Positions 9,679 to 20,897 of a DNA stretch of 64,000 nucleotides are shown one piece after another (position 1 is the stretch's first letter; the number at the start of each line of letters is the position of its first letter). The notes beneath the pieces were generated by a model. It did not search any database and was not told where the DNA came from. It saw nothing but the letters and a program-made list of their open reading frames with translations. Made by a program: the position numbers and the translations under genes. The DNA is from Fonsecaea monophora (Eukaryota; Ascomycota; Eurotiomycetes; Chaetothyriales; Herpotrichiellaceae): contig NW_019173934.1 of the NCBI RefSeq assembly GCF_001642475.1, positions 744,001 to 808,000 on the forward strand, read 5' to 3'.

Positions 9679-11063
9679 TCAGTCAATCAAGGGCTTCTTC
9701 ACTGAGCCGACGAGCGCCACCCCCAGACAACTCAATGCATTAGGGTCTGAAGCGCGTATTATAGTGGCCAAAGGTAACATTGGGTTTTCGGCGTTGACAT
9801 GAGAGGCGTCGCGTGCTGCTTGTTCGATGGCTTCCATCTCCGCTTTACATGCTGCGTGGTCCAAGGGACAGACGACAATGGGCTGCTTCAGTACGATATC
9901 TTTGGCGCCGGCCATAGAAGCCTAAAGGAAAGATCAGTTAGCTATTTAATTTTGAGGCTGTTTGTGTCAACGTGGCAGTCGGAAACTCCTTTAACATACC
10001 TTGATGGTCAGGTAGTATTCGACCTTGTAAAGACCTGCCGTCGTCGTAAAGCCCGTCACCGCATATGTAGGAAACGCCGATCTCCCTCGAGGCATAATTC
10101 CATCCGCATCACGGACGTCGCTCGAAGGGAAGACAAGACCTAGGTTGGTGAAATAACCCGCTTCGGGCATCTTCACCCCAACCGTTTCGGTCTTTTTGAC
10201 CAAACTCTTTGACTTTCTCTGGGGCTCGTCGCCCTCGTGATTGTAGATGACCTCTTCGTCGATGCCGATCTCGATCTTTTTGATGGTCACTTTACGCGCT
10301 TTGCTCAGCCAGTCCGGATTCGGAGATAGCTTGATGTACACGCTCACTGGGTCCAGAGGCCCATACGACCACCGCGGCAAGGATATCCCTAGAGTCACCA
10401 AGTGATCCGAGACCCTTTCTGCAGTTTCGGGTCGATTGTACATGCCAAAGGTCGAGAGAGTGTCGTACCGTGCGATGGGTACGGGGAAAGCATAGGTTTT
10501 GCGATCGGTTCCTCCATAGCCCACTGTCACCACCATCTCGTAGTATGTCTCGGCCGTCCGCCGTGGTAGTTGTAGGCTCGCCGGCGGTACTCGTCGGGCA
10601 GTCTCTTGTCCTCCCCGTCCAAAAGGTATGAATATCACAAAGGGCAAGTCCATGTACATGATCTCTTCGTACTCTCGGTTGGCCGGACATCGGAACAAGA
10701 GCATCTCTTTTCCCACCGTCTCCGTCGACTCCTTCCTGGGCGCGGCCAGGTGTTTCTTGGTGACCGAATCAGCATGGGGGTGAATGCTTTCTCTTCTCTG
10801 CAGGCAGATGGTGACGATGGAGACGTTGACAGGACTTGAGATGCCGACGCCGGGTCGTATTTCGACAGTTCCTTCGATGCGAGGCTGGATTTGAACATTG
10901 TCAGCAGCGCATCCTCTTGGCTATCAAGCGCAACTCGGCGTCCGTCGCTTGGAGGGGTGGGGGGTTGAATGTTTCCTCAACTCACCAAAGTAGCAGAGAT
11001 GCCCGGGTATCCAACCAGAAAGTTTGTGTTTGGGCGGCCAGATACTCGCACAAAAGCGCTCAT
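9679..11063 (-). CDS. Arrestin-fold protein (ART/Bul-like)
   Basis: Three exons on the minus strand (11063-10986, 10884-10000, 9921-9679), all joined in phase 0 with GT-AG introns, give about 401 residues. The N-terminal half reads like an arrestin N domain: PGISATL/PRIEGTVEIRPG with VNVSIVTICLQRRESI, then the beta-rich MDLPFVIFIPFGR and LQLPRRTAETYYEMVVTV. The C-terminal half has VSVYIKLSPNPDWLSKARKV, then KIEIGIDEEVIYNHEGDE and TTTAGLYKVEYYLTIK, matching an arrestin C domain. Fungal arrestin-fold proteins usually bridge ubiquitin ligases (Rsp5 type) to membrane transporters, or take part in pH sensing (PalF). I see no clear PPxY motif in the parts read, so an adaptor role is unproven. The first exon codes only 26 residues; the start at 11063 is chosen because it is the first ATG before the donor. 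Confidence 0.85.
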
Positions 11064-13260
11064 CTTCTCGTTGAGCTCGATCCTATGTTGAGACCATTAC
11101 CACGAGGCGGGAGTGAGGTGGTCCTGTGAATGCGGCCTCGGAGAAAAGTGGTAGGATTGGAGAACTGCGGCGGCCTAGTTCTGAGGGACAGTATGAGGCC
11201 CATGAGGCGCCAGAGGATGTTACATGCAGAACAATGCGGGATTCGTTGTTGTAGGTTCTTTGTCGTACGATCAATAGGCTGGTGGGTAGTGGACGTCGGT
11301 GTGATGTTGGGGGCCGAACTGCGTGATGACAAGGGCGGGTCAGAGGCGTGCGCAGAGTCGAGGTTTGGTAGCGGGGGGGGAGAGTGGGAGCGAGAGACGA
11401 CGACGGAGGGTCGATGATGAAGATTTCCAAAGAATATACGGCGATGAGATATGAGGTGAAGATGGGATGTGATGAGCTGGAATATGAGCGCGGCTGGACC
11501 CAAGCGCAGATCGATTGGAATATTATACGAGGAGAACGGATTCAGTTGGTCGGTCAGTCAGTCAGTCAGTTCAGGTCAAGTCGGTTGGTACAGCGTCGGG
11601 GGGCTTCCTTATTACGTGAAGCATGCGCCGCACAGCAACGCACCACACAAGCAGACGCAGGACTTTACAGGCAAGGCCGGCCCTGTCACTCCTGGGGCTT
11701 TGTTCTGGGCACCCAGGTAGCCTATTGATCCCTAGGTATGCTGTTTAGAGATCCAGACCCCAGTGCCCACCACTCTAGTGTCGGCCTCTAATATATAATA
11801 ATGCCCACCCATACCCAGCAGACCAGTTCCCGTGCTTTTGGGATTTCCCGTGCCTAACTAGAGCTCACCACAACGCCCATCCATGTCCCTGCGGCTGCCC
11901 TACAAGTACCGAGTACACCTCGATGATGCGAAGCTCTCCGGTTGATGACATGGACGACTTGGAAAATTTCTCACCAGTCAGCACTATGACGGTGAATCAC
12001 TCGGTTGTCCGATAAGGGAGTCTTTCGGCTCGAGCAGCCGTGGTCACCAAGATGATATGTTGTCCGTAATGTTTCCCCGAGAAGTATTGTCTCTGTTGGT
12101 GGTTATCGACCAGATGAAATCCCGTTAAAGTGGCAGGGCGCCTCAGCCTTATGCAGGCCAGTTAGCTTACCTAGAACTACCAAAGCTCCTACTTGTAGGG
12201 TACCAGAGCCACCCGAGCCACCCGCCGCCTCGTCAACGGCGCCGCCTATTGCGTACCGCCCACGGCTGTCCAGTGCCCATGCCCCATTGCCAGCTGCGCC
12301 CCCGCTCGCTTCCTGGCTGCAAGCCACGTTTGTCGTCCTTCGTCACCCACTGTGGCTGTTTGGATGCATCGAATCCATCCCAGTTATGCCATTTCGGCAA
12401 TAATCCTCCGACTTCAAGCCACGGTCAGCATCTGTTTCCCCTCCCAACACCCTTGGGAAATAGGTCCATTGAGAGACCCTTTTCCATCTAACAACCTAGT
12501 CACAAATATATATCGGCTAGGACGCGTCCGCCGTGCTGCGCTAAACTCCTCCGCATCCCGTCCATCAACATGCCAATTCGGGTTGCCTGACTTTATCCAC
12601 TCGTCAAGTCCGTCCACAGAGCGGCTGACATTTTTTGCCAGCGGAGACGCTTGAGAAACAACACATCCATGCTCTTGGCCCGCAGGCCGGCCAACCACGA
12701 CCACATCGGGGAACAGGGCATATCCGACCGACTTCAAACATATGGTGACATTCCTTCTCAGCCGTTACAGGTGAGACCAGAGGCATGCGAGTACTTGGTC
12801 AACCTGAAGTGGGCACCGTCGTGTCAATCTTTGGTTTCCGAAGGGTCAACCTTTCATGATGTGTCTCCTCGCCCGATCCGATCCGCTGTCCATTGGAATA
12901 CGATATTCCATCATAATGGTTCTTTTGCAATGTTTTTCTGGGGTGCATGACTGAGCTTCCCACCAATATCAAGGTCGACTAAAATGGGAGAGCAAGGGGC
13001 TCTAGTTGGCGATACGTGGTGCTGAACGACTTCTTGGCTGACCTTTTTGTACTTGACTAGCATCGCTCGTCTCAACACAGGTGTTTGCTTTCCAGATCTG
13101 GAGTGGCCGCTCGATTGACCTTTCCCTCTAGCTCTTCTCTTTTGACCTATTCCTGAGCCTCGCTTTGGCTGTCTGTTTCGGTCCAAGCTGTGGATCGTAT
13201 CGCTGAGAAGTATTGCGTCCTGGTCGTGGGGTTCTGGCTGCGCCATCTTCCTCATCCAAT
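11064..13260. other. Intergenic region
   Basis: About 2.2 kb between the arrestin gene and the cyclophilin. Minus-strand frames at 11083-11503 (Pro/Ser/Arg-rich leader sequence), 12414-12737 and 12911-13264 are open but have no recognisable motif. One copy of GTACCGAGTAC lies at 11906-11916, and a CAGTCAGTCAGTCAG run near 11554-11567. Confidence 0.45.
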
Positions 13261-13842
13261 TCATCCTGCTAGAGGATTCGCATGAATCGTCACCTTCTCC
13301 AGGACGATCTTCTCCTTTGGGCGGTATTTCTTGTCCACCTCGACGGCCTCCATCTTGTCCAGTGTACCGCCTTCTTCTGCACCTTCAATCACTCGTCCAA
13401 AGACCGTATTCTTGCCATCCAAGTGAGCCGCCTCTGCGAGCGTGACAAAGAACTGACTTCCATTGGTGTCGGGTCCTTTATTTGCCATCGACACCATCCC
13501 TCGCCCGCTGTGTCTCAACGCAGGGATTTTGATCTCATTTTCAAAATATCCTCCCCATATTGACTCCCCGCCCTTGACAACGGGTCTTTCTGCAGTCGCA
13601 TTCCGGCGAGACAAGGACGTGTCGCCACCTTGAATGATGAACTCAGGTATCAGTCGGTGGAAAGGGGTGCCATCGTAGGCGCCAGAGGCGCATAACGCAA
13701 GGAAGTTCTCCGCTGTTTTCGGCACAGCTTCGCAGAAGATTTCGACCTTCAGATCACCATGGGTTGTATGGAGCTATAGCTTGTGATGAGCATGCAAATA
13801 TGTCGTAGCAAGGGCGGCTATGATACGTACCGTGACAGACAT
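13261..13842 (-). CDS. cyp10: Cyclophilin-type peptidyl-prolyl cis-trans isomerase, PPIL3/Cyp10 type
   Basis: Two exons: a four-codon first exon (13842-13831, MSVT) and 13773-13261, joined in phase 0, giving 174 residues. Prolyl isomerases of this group are single-domain cyclophilins; human PPIL3 is associated with the spliceosome. The fold is clear: LHTTHGDLKVEIFCEAVPKT, then NFLALCASGAYDGTPFHR with the catalytic Arg in FHR, FIIQGGD, SIWGGYFENEI, RGMVSMANKGPDTNGSQFF, HLDGKNTVFGRVIEG, and the typical end VTIHANPLAG. The FxxQGGD loop carries an insertion (TSLSRRNATAERPVVKG) in place of the usual short Gly-rich turn, which explains why it is a little longer than the roughly 160-residue family norm. 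The ending IHANP is characteristic of the PPIL3 branch. Confidence in family is very high. Confidence 0.95.
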
Positions 13843-14085
13843 GCTGGAGCAAAGTATCCATGAAGCGAATTTGGCTTCGGCCGTAAAGAAACGAGCGGCG
13901 GGCAGCTTTTATGTGTCTTGAAGAAAGCTCTGGGAACTTGAAAACGAAGCTTCAATCCTTAACTAGTCCCTAGATAAAAGACTGAGCGAAAGGCATGAAC
14001 GAGTCGCTGAACCTAAGCACCTGTTGTGTGTTATAGCATAATTGTAGGTCGCGAGGTAGGAAGTGGGTTTATTGGAACCACACCA

Positions 14086-14093
14086 TCACGTGA
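14086..14093. promoter_or_regulatory. TCACGTGA palindrome (bHLH/E-box type site)
   Basis: A perfect 8-bp palindrome with a CACGTG core lies 244 bp upstream of the cyclophilin start codon. CACGTG is the known core for Cbf1/Pho4-type bHLH factors in fungi. Use at this gene is inference. Confidence 0.3.
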
Positions 14094-14133
14094 TCGCAAA
14101 CGACAGCTATCAGAGATGCACGACTCTTATACC

Positions 14134-14169
14134 ATGGAAATCTACATGGAAATCTACATGGAAATCTTC
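14134..14169. repeat. Three-copy 12-bp tandem repeat
   Basis: The unit ATGGAAATCTAC occurs at 14134-14145 and 14146-14157, with a third copy (one mismatch, ATGGAAATCTTC) at 14158-14169. Confidence 0.9.
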
Positions 14170-14556
14170 AAGTGCGAGGACTTCTTTCGTGCGCAAGCGA
14201 TATGTCTTGTTCCCAAATCGGTCGGACCAATTTGAGGCTATCACTAGCAACTCGAAGCCAATATCCACAAATGAAACCTCATTCCATAACCCAGTTGTTC
14301 CCTCCTTTTCCGCCTTTCCAATTGAATAGGCCGTCCCCGACTTGACGCAGAAGAAATACCTGTACACATGCATACCCTATGTGTATCTCCGATCGCTCAT
14401 CGTTCATTGTTTCCTAGATATATCGTCATGACAAAGTTCAATAAGAAGAACACCAGGCTCTAATGGTACAATGCCGAGCAGCAGCTCCGACATGCCGAGA
14501 ATGAAAACTGTACAATAGTTAAGGTCAAAATCAACCGAGCCCAAGCTCGCTGTTAA

Positions 14557-17500
14557 TCAGATGGTTGGAGACGCCATGACCCCGTTCTTCTTCGATATCC
14601 AGGACATCAGCATGGTGTCAAGCTGTGACTGCATCTCAGCCAACTTCGTCCGCTCGTCTAAGAAGAGATTGTGCATCAAGGGATGGTCTGGGCCCACCGG
14701 AGTGACATTCGATTTGTCGTGCACAATGATCAGAAGGTCTTTGATGTCCTGACTGTTTTCCATATATGATCTCAACGAGGCATCTGACCACGTCGGCGTC
14801 GACCTGGAAGTTGACGGGGTATGTGTTGTAGTCGAAGGGGAAGCCTTTGAAGTGCTAGCAGTCCCATCTGACTCTGAATGGATAAGCTCTTGTGGTAGTG
14901 GCGACGAACTCGAGACCGCTGGTGGCAGAGCTTGGAATTTGCTGTCCCCAAACTTTCCGGAGACAATAGGCGAAGTGGCCGAGACTTGAGCAGCAGAGTC
15001 TGATCGAGGCGGTTGTATCTCTGACTCTGCAACGGGAGAAAAACTCTGGTGGACTCGCTCGTCCACCTTTGGAGTCTTGTCGTCTGTTTCTGAATCACTT
15101 TCATCGATCGCAAAGCGATCCATTGACCGCTTTGTAGAAACCGGCTTGACCGGTGATCCGCTATCTGGACTCATCGACGGAGTAGACTTCAGAGCCGTCG
15201 TGACGGGTGAATATACTTTCCTCTTTTCGGTAAGTGAAGGGAAACGATTGACCTGTACTTGTTGAGATTGGTCCGACGCCTCGGGCGACTTCTCATCAGG
15301 CTCAACTCTGCGTACGGTTGGCGGGTCAGGTGCCGGCCCTGTCGGGGCTGGAGGGGTTTGTCCGGTTGATTGTTGTGGAGGGCGTGCTTCAGTAGGTGAT
15401 GCCTTTGGTGATGGTCCTGGTGGCGTCTTTTGCAACTTGCTCGGTCTGCGCTCAGGCCCAGTTTCAGGCTTAATGGTCAAGGACTCTACAGAGTCCTTCG
15501 ATCCAGGAGACTGACGAGGATCTTCCAAAGCCTTTTCGCTCTCTTCCTGTGGCGTGCCCTTCTTGCGCTTGAAGAGCCCACTGAGCATACCCTTTTTCTC
15601 CTTCTTTTTCTCCTTCGACTTGTCATCCACGCCGACAATCTTATCGAAAGTCTCCAGGCTTGGACGTTGGCGAACTTCCTGTTCCGCTGATCCGCCGGAA
15701 TCAGAATCACCTCGTAGCAGTCGGGGTGTTAGAGAGATCTTCTTCGTCTCGACTGTATCGTCCTTAAAGAATGAGTCGGTGTTTCTGACAACCCCTTTCC
15801 TCGAGCGCTGGACGAGTTCGTCGCTTTGTCGCGGCTCTGAAATAGAGTGTGATGGTTGACCCTTGACGGGGCTCGATGCTGTTTCCTTTCTCAAGCTGTC
15901 ATTGCTGGTCACGCGCTGAATACCATTTACTGCATTGGACTCTCGCGATTCCTGGGTCTCGACAGAAGCCGCCGAAGCCTCTTGTTGATCTTCAGCATCA
16001 CCGTCATCAGAATCCAGTCCAATCTGGTCGACTGGACCGTCCTCGCCATCCTCTTCCTCGTCCGAGTACTCATAGTCTGACGGCTCGTAATAGGTGGGAG
16101 GCGCAAACTGGACCGTTTTAGCATTCCGTCGACGCATCGCCTTTTTCAATGGATTCTTTGATTTTTCGGGGTTATCCCCTAGCATTTGCGCGGACAACTG
16201 TTACCACATCAGCAACGTCTTAGAACAGATGGGGAGAAACGTCGTACATCCACATTTCTGTGCTTGTTGAGTCGAGCTAGCCGTTCAGTCGGTGTTTCGA
16301 TATGCTCGGCGGGTAGGTAGCCTGGATCAACGATGAGTGTACGGGCCTTTGCGTAGTTCCGAACTGGACTAACCAATGCTACTGTCTTTGACGACGCGAA
16401 CAAGCCACCAATAACTGTTGCTATCATCGAGCAACACCATGGTGTCGCCCTTTGTGGCGTTGGCCTGACCTTCAACCGTTGCGACAAAAGTGTGTAGGGC
16501 ATACACAAACTCGAAATCGATATCCTCTGTTTCTCGTAAGCATTCTCCTCCCCAACCAGAGTCGATAAAGCGTTCGTCGGTGGAGAATTGAAATTCATCG
16601 GTGTCATCATCAGAACTTTCCTCGAGCCCGGGAAGGCAGGAGTCTTCGTCTTCCCATTCGTCATCCTCGTCGTACAGGATGTCGTCGCCGTAGTCGTCCA
16701 CCGTGCAAGCTAAGAGAGGGTCGTCGAGCGGCAGCAAGTACCTCCGAAATTCTTGAGATTCGGACAGTGGAAGGTAGGCTTGCTGGGTTGCCAACCCCAG
16801 TCCTAGCATAGGCGATGAGATTGTACAATACCCCGGTCGTTCACTCAGAAAGCCCCCGCCCGAATCTGGACTCTGCATGTACTCACCATGATGACTTGCC
16901 GCGTGGTATAATTGCGAAGAGTGCAAAGGGAAATGCTCAGGTGTAGAAGAGAAGGGTGATGAAGATAAGGAATCGCCTCGAGTCGGCGTCGATAGTGAAG
17001 CCGGGGAAGCTTCACAATCCACAGAATCGACCCTGGGCGGCCATGGGGGAAGGGAGTATTTACCATCTTCGATTGAAGGGGAGCTCGAAATTTTGTCCAT
17101 CAAGTCGTCGTCCATGTCCTCATCATGGGAGTCAGTACCATCCCCTTCGTCCAGGTCCTGCCCATTGTATCCAGCGCCATTCGTCCCATTGTGGGTGTTT
17201 GGATGTTCATCGTCTCGGTCGTCGTCTAGGTCGTCATAGAAATGTTGGTCCGACTGTTGAAACCCTCCATTGGGTCTGTCTTCTGAGCCTCTCGGGCTTA
17301 TATGTTGATCCTGATATGACTCTTGCTCGGCATGTCTCAAAGTCTGGGCTTGATGTGGAGCAGCGGGACCATAACCATATGGCGAAGGGTGTGCGGGTTG
17401 TCTCGAGTGGTCTTTGGCAGAAGGCGAGGTGTGGTCTTGTAAATCAAGGGTATCTAGCATCATGACGTGGTGAGCAGACTTCCTGGTTACAACAATGTTC

Positions 17501-17568
17501 ATTCCCATTGATGTGAGCTTACCAGCTCTGACAAGCTGCGGCTTTAAAGTGGTCATTGCGCGAACCAT
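14557..17568 (-). CDS. teaC: SH3-domain polarity scaffold, Tea4/Bud14 family (TeaC-like)
   Basis: Four exons (17568-17523, 17453-16374, 16321-16248, 16197-14557) give about 946 residues. In fission yeast Tea4 and budding yeast Bud14 this family links microtubule plus-end/cortical landmarks to PP1 and formins to place growth sites. Exon 1 to 2 yields LVRADTLDLQDH, the expected opening. An acidic stretch (ILYDEDDEWEDEDS) leads into the SH3 domain (about residues 326-385: DFEFVYALHTFVATVEGQ, DSNSYWWLVRVVKDSSIGYL, PAEHIETPTERLARLNKHRN). Just after it, KTVQF at 427-431 is a textbook RVxF-type PP1-docking motif. The rest is disordered and Ser/Pro-rich, with a conserved-looking tail (WSDASLRSYMENSQDIKDLL). 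Splicing is supported because exon 1 ends and exon 2 begins mid-codon and restores Asp. A second in-frame ATG at 17556 could be the start. Confidence 0.92.
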
Positions 17569-18881
17569 CTATGTGGGCAGACTGGGTGTCGCGTAGAATG
17601 TCCGCCCACCAGATTCGACGGGACTCGAGTCGATACAGGTCGCATAGAGACACTTTTGAAACCGGCCAATGAAACGGGCGCAAATGAGAGATTCTTCAAG
17701 TGTGCAGTGATCGAGAGTCAGGGCGAACGAGAGAGGTCGTGCGGAAACGTATCCTCGAGACCAGACGCGGTAATGACAGTGAGGGCGCAGCGAGGGCGAC
17801 CTTTTGTGCTCGAAGACGACTTCAGCGACGCGCTGATCAGCAAGGAGGAGAGAAGAGAGCGAGAATCCTTTGGAATGAGGGTGGCAGGCGCGAGGCGCAG
17901 GCGCTGGATTTCCGAAAATAACGGTTTGTCGTGTGGCAACGGTGCGATAGATTCAAGAGACAATAATGAAGGAGCAGTGGGTAAAAACGAAGCCCTGATT
18001 TCCCCTGTCAAGAGCAAGCCATAATTGAAAAGAGCGAAAAGGGAAAGGAGGATGTTGTTTCAGGACTTGGTTCAAGGGCAGGGAAGCCGCCAAGCTGCCC
18101 CGCTTTCCAGGCTGTGGGCCGCCCGGCATACCGACACCAGGCCTAGGGACTGGTCTGAGGGACGTTTTTGTGGGGATCACACAACCCAGCACCCGCCCGC
18201 TGGGTGCCGTGGGTGCCCAGATGCCGCCTGCAGCCAGAGGCAGGGCACCAATTATCGAGATGCCCACACGGTTTGTCATTGTCCAAAAGGCATTTCATCA
18301 TTTCATAGCCATCGATGAGCTGATTAGGTCCGGAGAAGGTTTTCTTTTTCTTTATCATTTTCATTCTGTCATCGCATGTGACTGGTTTGTTGCTTTTTCG
18401 TCCTTTTTGGACAAAAGCTGAGGGCACAAAGAGAATCATGGGTTTGCGTCCCCGTCTGAAACGGTACTCTCCGCCACGGGCCAGGCCTATCCTAGGCGCC
18501 TTTAGCCCTAGGAAGGGTGCCCAAGTGCCCAGTGCCCACCGTGCCTTAATGCCTTTCACTTTGACTGCCCCGACCTCGGTGCGATTCCCTGCCAATCCTG
18601 CCAATATTTTTTCTCTCACCAGACCAAGATTTGCGCGACTCGCCAGGCTCTATGCCCCACGTGCAAGTCCTACACCACCACCACTTTTTCCTCAAGTCTA
18701 TGCATGCATGCGTTTACCACCACAACCATCTGCTCCAGGTACTCGTATGGAGATCAGCTCGTCCGAATTGTGAGACCTACCGGTCTCTCCGATCTTGCCA
18801 GCCAAGCAGTTCGCCACTCAAAAATTCTCTTGCGCGCTTCCGACAAGCTGAGGCGCATCTTCCGGGTTCCTCCTGCGCGTA
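17569..18881. other. Divergent promoter region between the polarity scaffold and the kinase
   Basis: About 1.3 kb with no supported gene; open frames here are Arg/Ser-rich and lack motifs. A CACGTG core occurs at 18658-18663, about 220 bp before the kinase start. Long leaders for both genes are likely. Confidence 0.5.
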
Positions 18882-20897
18882 ATGGCGCAGGCTGACACCG
18901 GCCAACTTCTCCAAAGCCTGCGCCTGAGTTCCCAGAGTCATGAAGATAGCATCGACCACAATGTGTCCTCCCCCCCGAACGACATCTCCGGAGAGGTGAA
19001 CGGGTCCCCAGACAGGTCTCCTGCACCATCCCGCCCGCCGTTCAAAGGCTCGGGTACAAGTCAAGACACAATTCGCCCGACGGCCACCCCTCCTGTGGAC
19101 ATACCGGCAACCAGCGAATTTCCCGCTATCAGCAGAGACTCTACGAGCCCTTCCGCATACATAGATCAGTTTATGCGACGGCGGAATCCGTCGGTCAGCT
19201 TCAACAATGAGATCAAGCTTGATTCGGGACATCGTCAGAGCATGCAAGAGCCGTTAGAGAAGCCCTCAAAGGCTCGCGAGCGTGGACGTTCCTTGTTTCA
19301 AGCTATGGCAGACGCCCAGAAATCGTCCAGGGCGCACAGTGAGTCAGAGCGGTCACACTATGATCCCATCACAGGCCGGCACCTTCCCAGATACTCCCAA
19401 AGCCCACCGAGGGAACAAGCGCGTATCGGAGAGGGCCGTTTTCCCTTACTACAAACCACGGTGGACGCGCTAGCAAGAGAATCCCAGCCCGATTTTCGGC
19501 ACACCATGTCGATGCTCTCTGATTCTGCGCTGTCTCCCGATGAGCAAGCCGTCGTGGCTCCGGATGACGAGAACTATTTGCTGTCCCCTACGGCAGCTTC
19601 ACCATTTACAGGACAGGCGTTCTCCTACGACGATCCCAAACCATTTCGACGCACTGCGTCACAGAGGTGGCGAGAGGGCGACACCAGCGCCTCTCCGCAA
19701 GACTTCTTTGCGCGGGCAGGGAGTCTGCGCAATAAAAGTATGCGAGATATCGCGAGCCGGGCATCTCGGCGAGACACATCGGGCTCTGCCACACGGTCAC
19801 CAAGATCAGCGGCCTCTTCATATTTGCGAGCATTTTCCATGAGCAGCGGGACGAATGGTGAGGGAGCTGACGTGGGACCGCTCGCCTGTGATTCTGAGGG
19901 CCAGACCATTGGCGATGACTACGTGTTGGGTAAGCAGATCGGGTTTGGCGGTTTCAGCACGATTAGACAGGTGACGCAGCTCCAAGACAGTAAGCACCGT
20001 CTACTGGCTGTCAAGATCGTCCGTCGCCAAATCGAGGGGAAGAATGAGACGGAGAACGAGCAAGCCCAGGCTGAGTTTGAACATGAGGTTGAGCTATGGC
20101 GATTCCTCAACCATCCCAATGTCCTTCCTCTTGAGGCAGTCTACAAGCTGGACGATGCCACTTTTTGCTTCATCCCCCTCAACACCGGCGGTACGCTCTT
20201 CGATCTTGTCCGGGCCAACCGCAAGGGGGTTCCACAGGAGCTTTGTAAAAGCTATTCCTATCAGCTGGCCTCGGCACTGCGGTATCTCCATCTCGACGCT
20301 CGGGTCGTTCATCGGGATGTGAAGCTAGAAAATTGTCTGATAGAGCCCAGCAGCGATGGAGGGCCAGGTCTTCTTCGCCTCTGTGACTTTGGTATGGCGG
20401 AATGGCTCTCGACAGACGGCATGTCCGGACCACCCAGCCCCGAATTTAACGATGCTGATCGACCTCCTCGGAAACACATCGGTCCAGCCGACACTTCAAC
20501 CTCTGCCTTCGCCGGCGGTAGTCTGGAATATGCCGCACCAGAGATCCTGCGCATTGCGGAACGTATCAAAGCTGATATCTCAGTGGAGCGGGCCATTGTT
20601 TCGCCGGCGGTTGACATCTGGGCCTATGGTGTCTGTGTCTACAGCATGATTGTAGGCTCGCGGCCCTTTCACAATTCATTCCAACCCCGTGTGGTCATGG
20701 CTATTCTAGGTGGAGATTGGAACCGTGCCCTACTTTCGGATAAAGGCGGAACCGATGCTCACGAGCTTGTGAGTGGGTGCCTTGAGATGGAAGAAGGCCT
20801 GCGCTGGGACATAACGAGAGTGGTCGACTGTGCCTGGCTCGAAGAACTCGCCGGCTCCGAGGACAACCAGCAAGGTATGAATGGATGGCGACTATGA
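18882..20897 (+). CDS. Serine/threonine protein kinase with long disordered N-terminus
   Basis: Single exon, 671 residues. Residues 1 to about 340 are disordered and rich in Ser, Pro, Arg and Asp. The kinase domain covers about 346-650: Gly-rich loop LGKQIGFGGFSTIRQV, Lys in LLAVKIVRR, helix-C Glu in FEHEVELWRF, catalytic loop VVHRDVKLENCL (about 474-485), DFGMAEW as the Mg-binding DFG, and the APE motif as SLEYAAPEIL. The Lys, Asp and DFG residues are all present, so it should be active. The FAGGSLEYAAPE activation segment, with an insert between DFG and APE of about 40 residues, points to a fungal kinase of the Npr/Prr/Ppk class rather than a MAPK or CDK, but I cannot name the orthologue. 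The gene is divergent from the polarity scaffold, which hints at, but does not show, a shared role. Confidence 0.93.
   Translation: MAQADTGQLLQSLRLSSQSHEDSIDHNVSSPPNDISGEVNGSPDRSPAPSRPPFKGSGTSQDTIRPTATPPVDIPATSEFPAISRDSTSPSAYIDQFMRRRNPSVSFNNEIKLDSGHRQSMQEPLEKPSKARERGRSLFQAMADAQKSSRAHSESERSHYDPITGRHLPRYSQSPPREQARIGEGRFPLLQTTVDALARESQPDFRHTMSMLSDSALSPDEQAVVAPDDENYLLSPTAASPFTGQAFSYDDPKPFRRTASQRWREGDTSASPQDFFARAGSLRNKSMRDIASRASRRDTSGSATRSPRSAASSYLRAFSMSSGTNGEGADVGPLACDSEGQTIGDDYVLGKQIGFGGFSTIRQVTQLQDSKHRLLAVKIVRRQIEGKNETENEQAQAEFEHEVELWRFLNHPNVLPLEAVYKLDDATFCFIPLNTGGTLFDLVRANRKGVPQELCKSYSYQLASALRYLHLDARVVHRDVKLENCLIEPSSDGGPGLLRLCDFGMAEWLSTDGMSGPPSPEFNDADRPPRKHIGPADTSTSAFAGGSLEYAAPEILRIAERIKADISVERAIVSPAVDIWAYGVCVYSMIVGSRPFHNSFQPRVVMAILGGDWNRALLSDKGGTDAHELVSGCLEMEEGLRWDITRVVDCAWLEELAGSEDNQQGMNGWRL

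Larger units (their letters stand above)
13843..14556. other. Intergenic region
   Basis: 714 bp between the cyclophilin start and the 3' end of the polarity-protein gene. It contains a perfect TCACGTGA palindrome and a three-copy 12-bp tandem repeat, listed separately; otherwise no gene. Confidence 0.55.

Noticed and set aside
12911..13264. 117-codon minus frame directly after the cyclophilin stop (ATGA overlap)
   Set aside because: Fungal genes are not normally translated in overlapping series, and I see no domain; a separate small gene cannot be excluded.
17460..17522. Unspliced start of the Tea4-like protein (frame reads through)
   Set aside because: A 69-nt GT-AG intron (17522-17454) here restores VRADTLDLQD, which fits the family; the read-through adds a stretch unlike the family.
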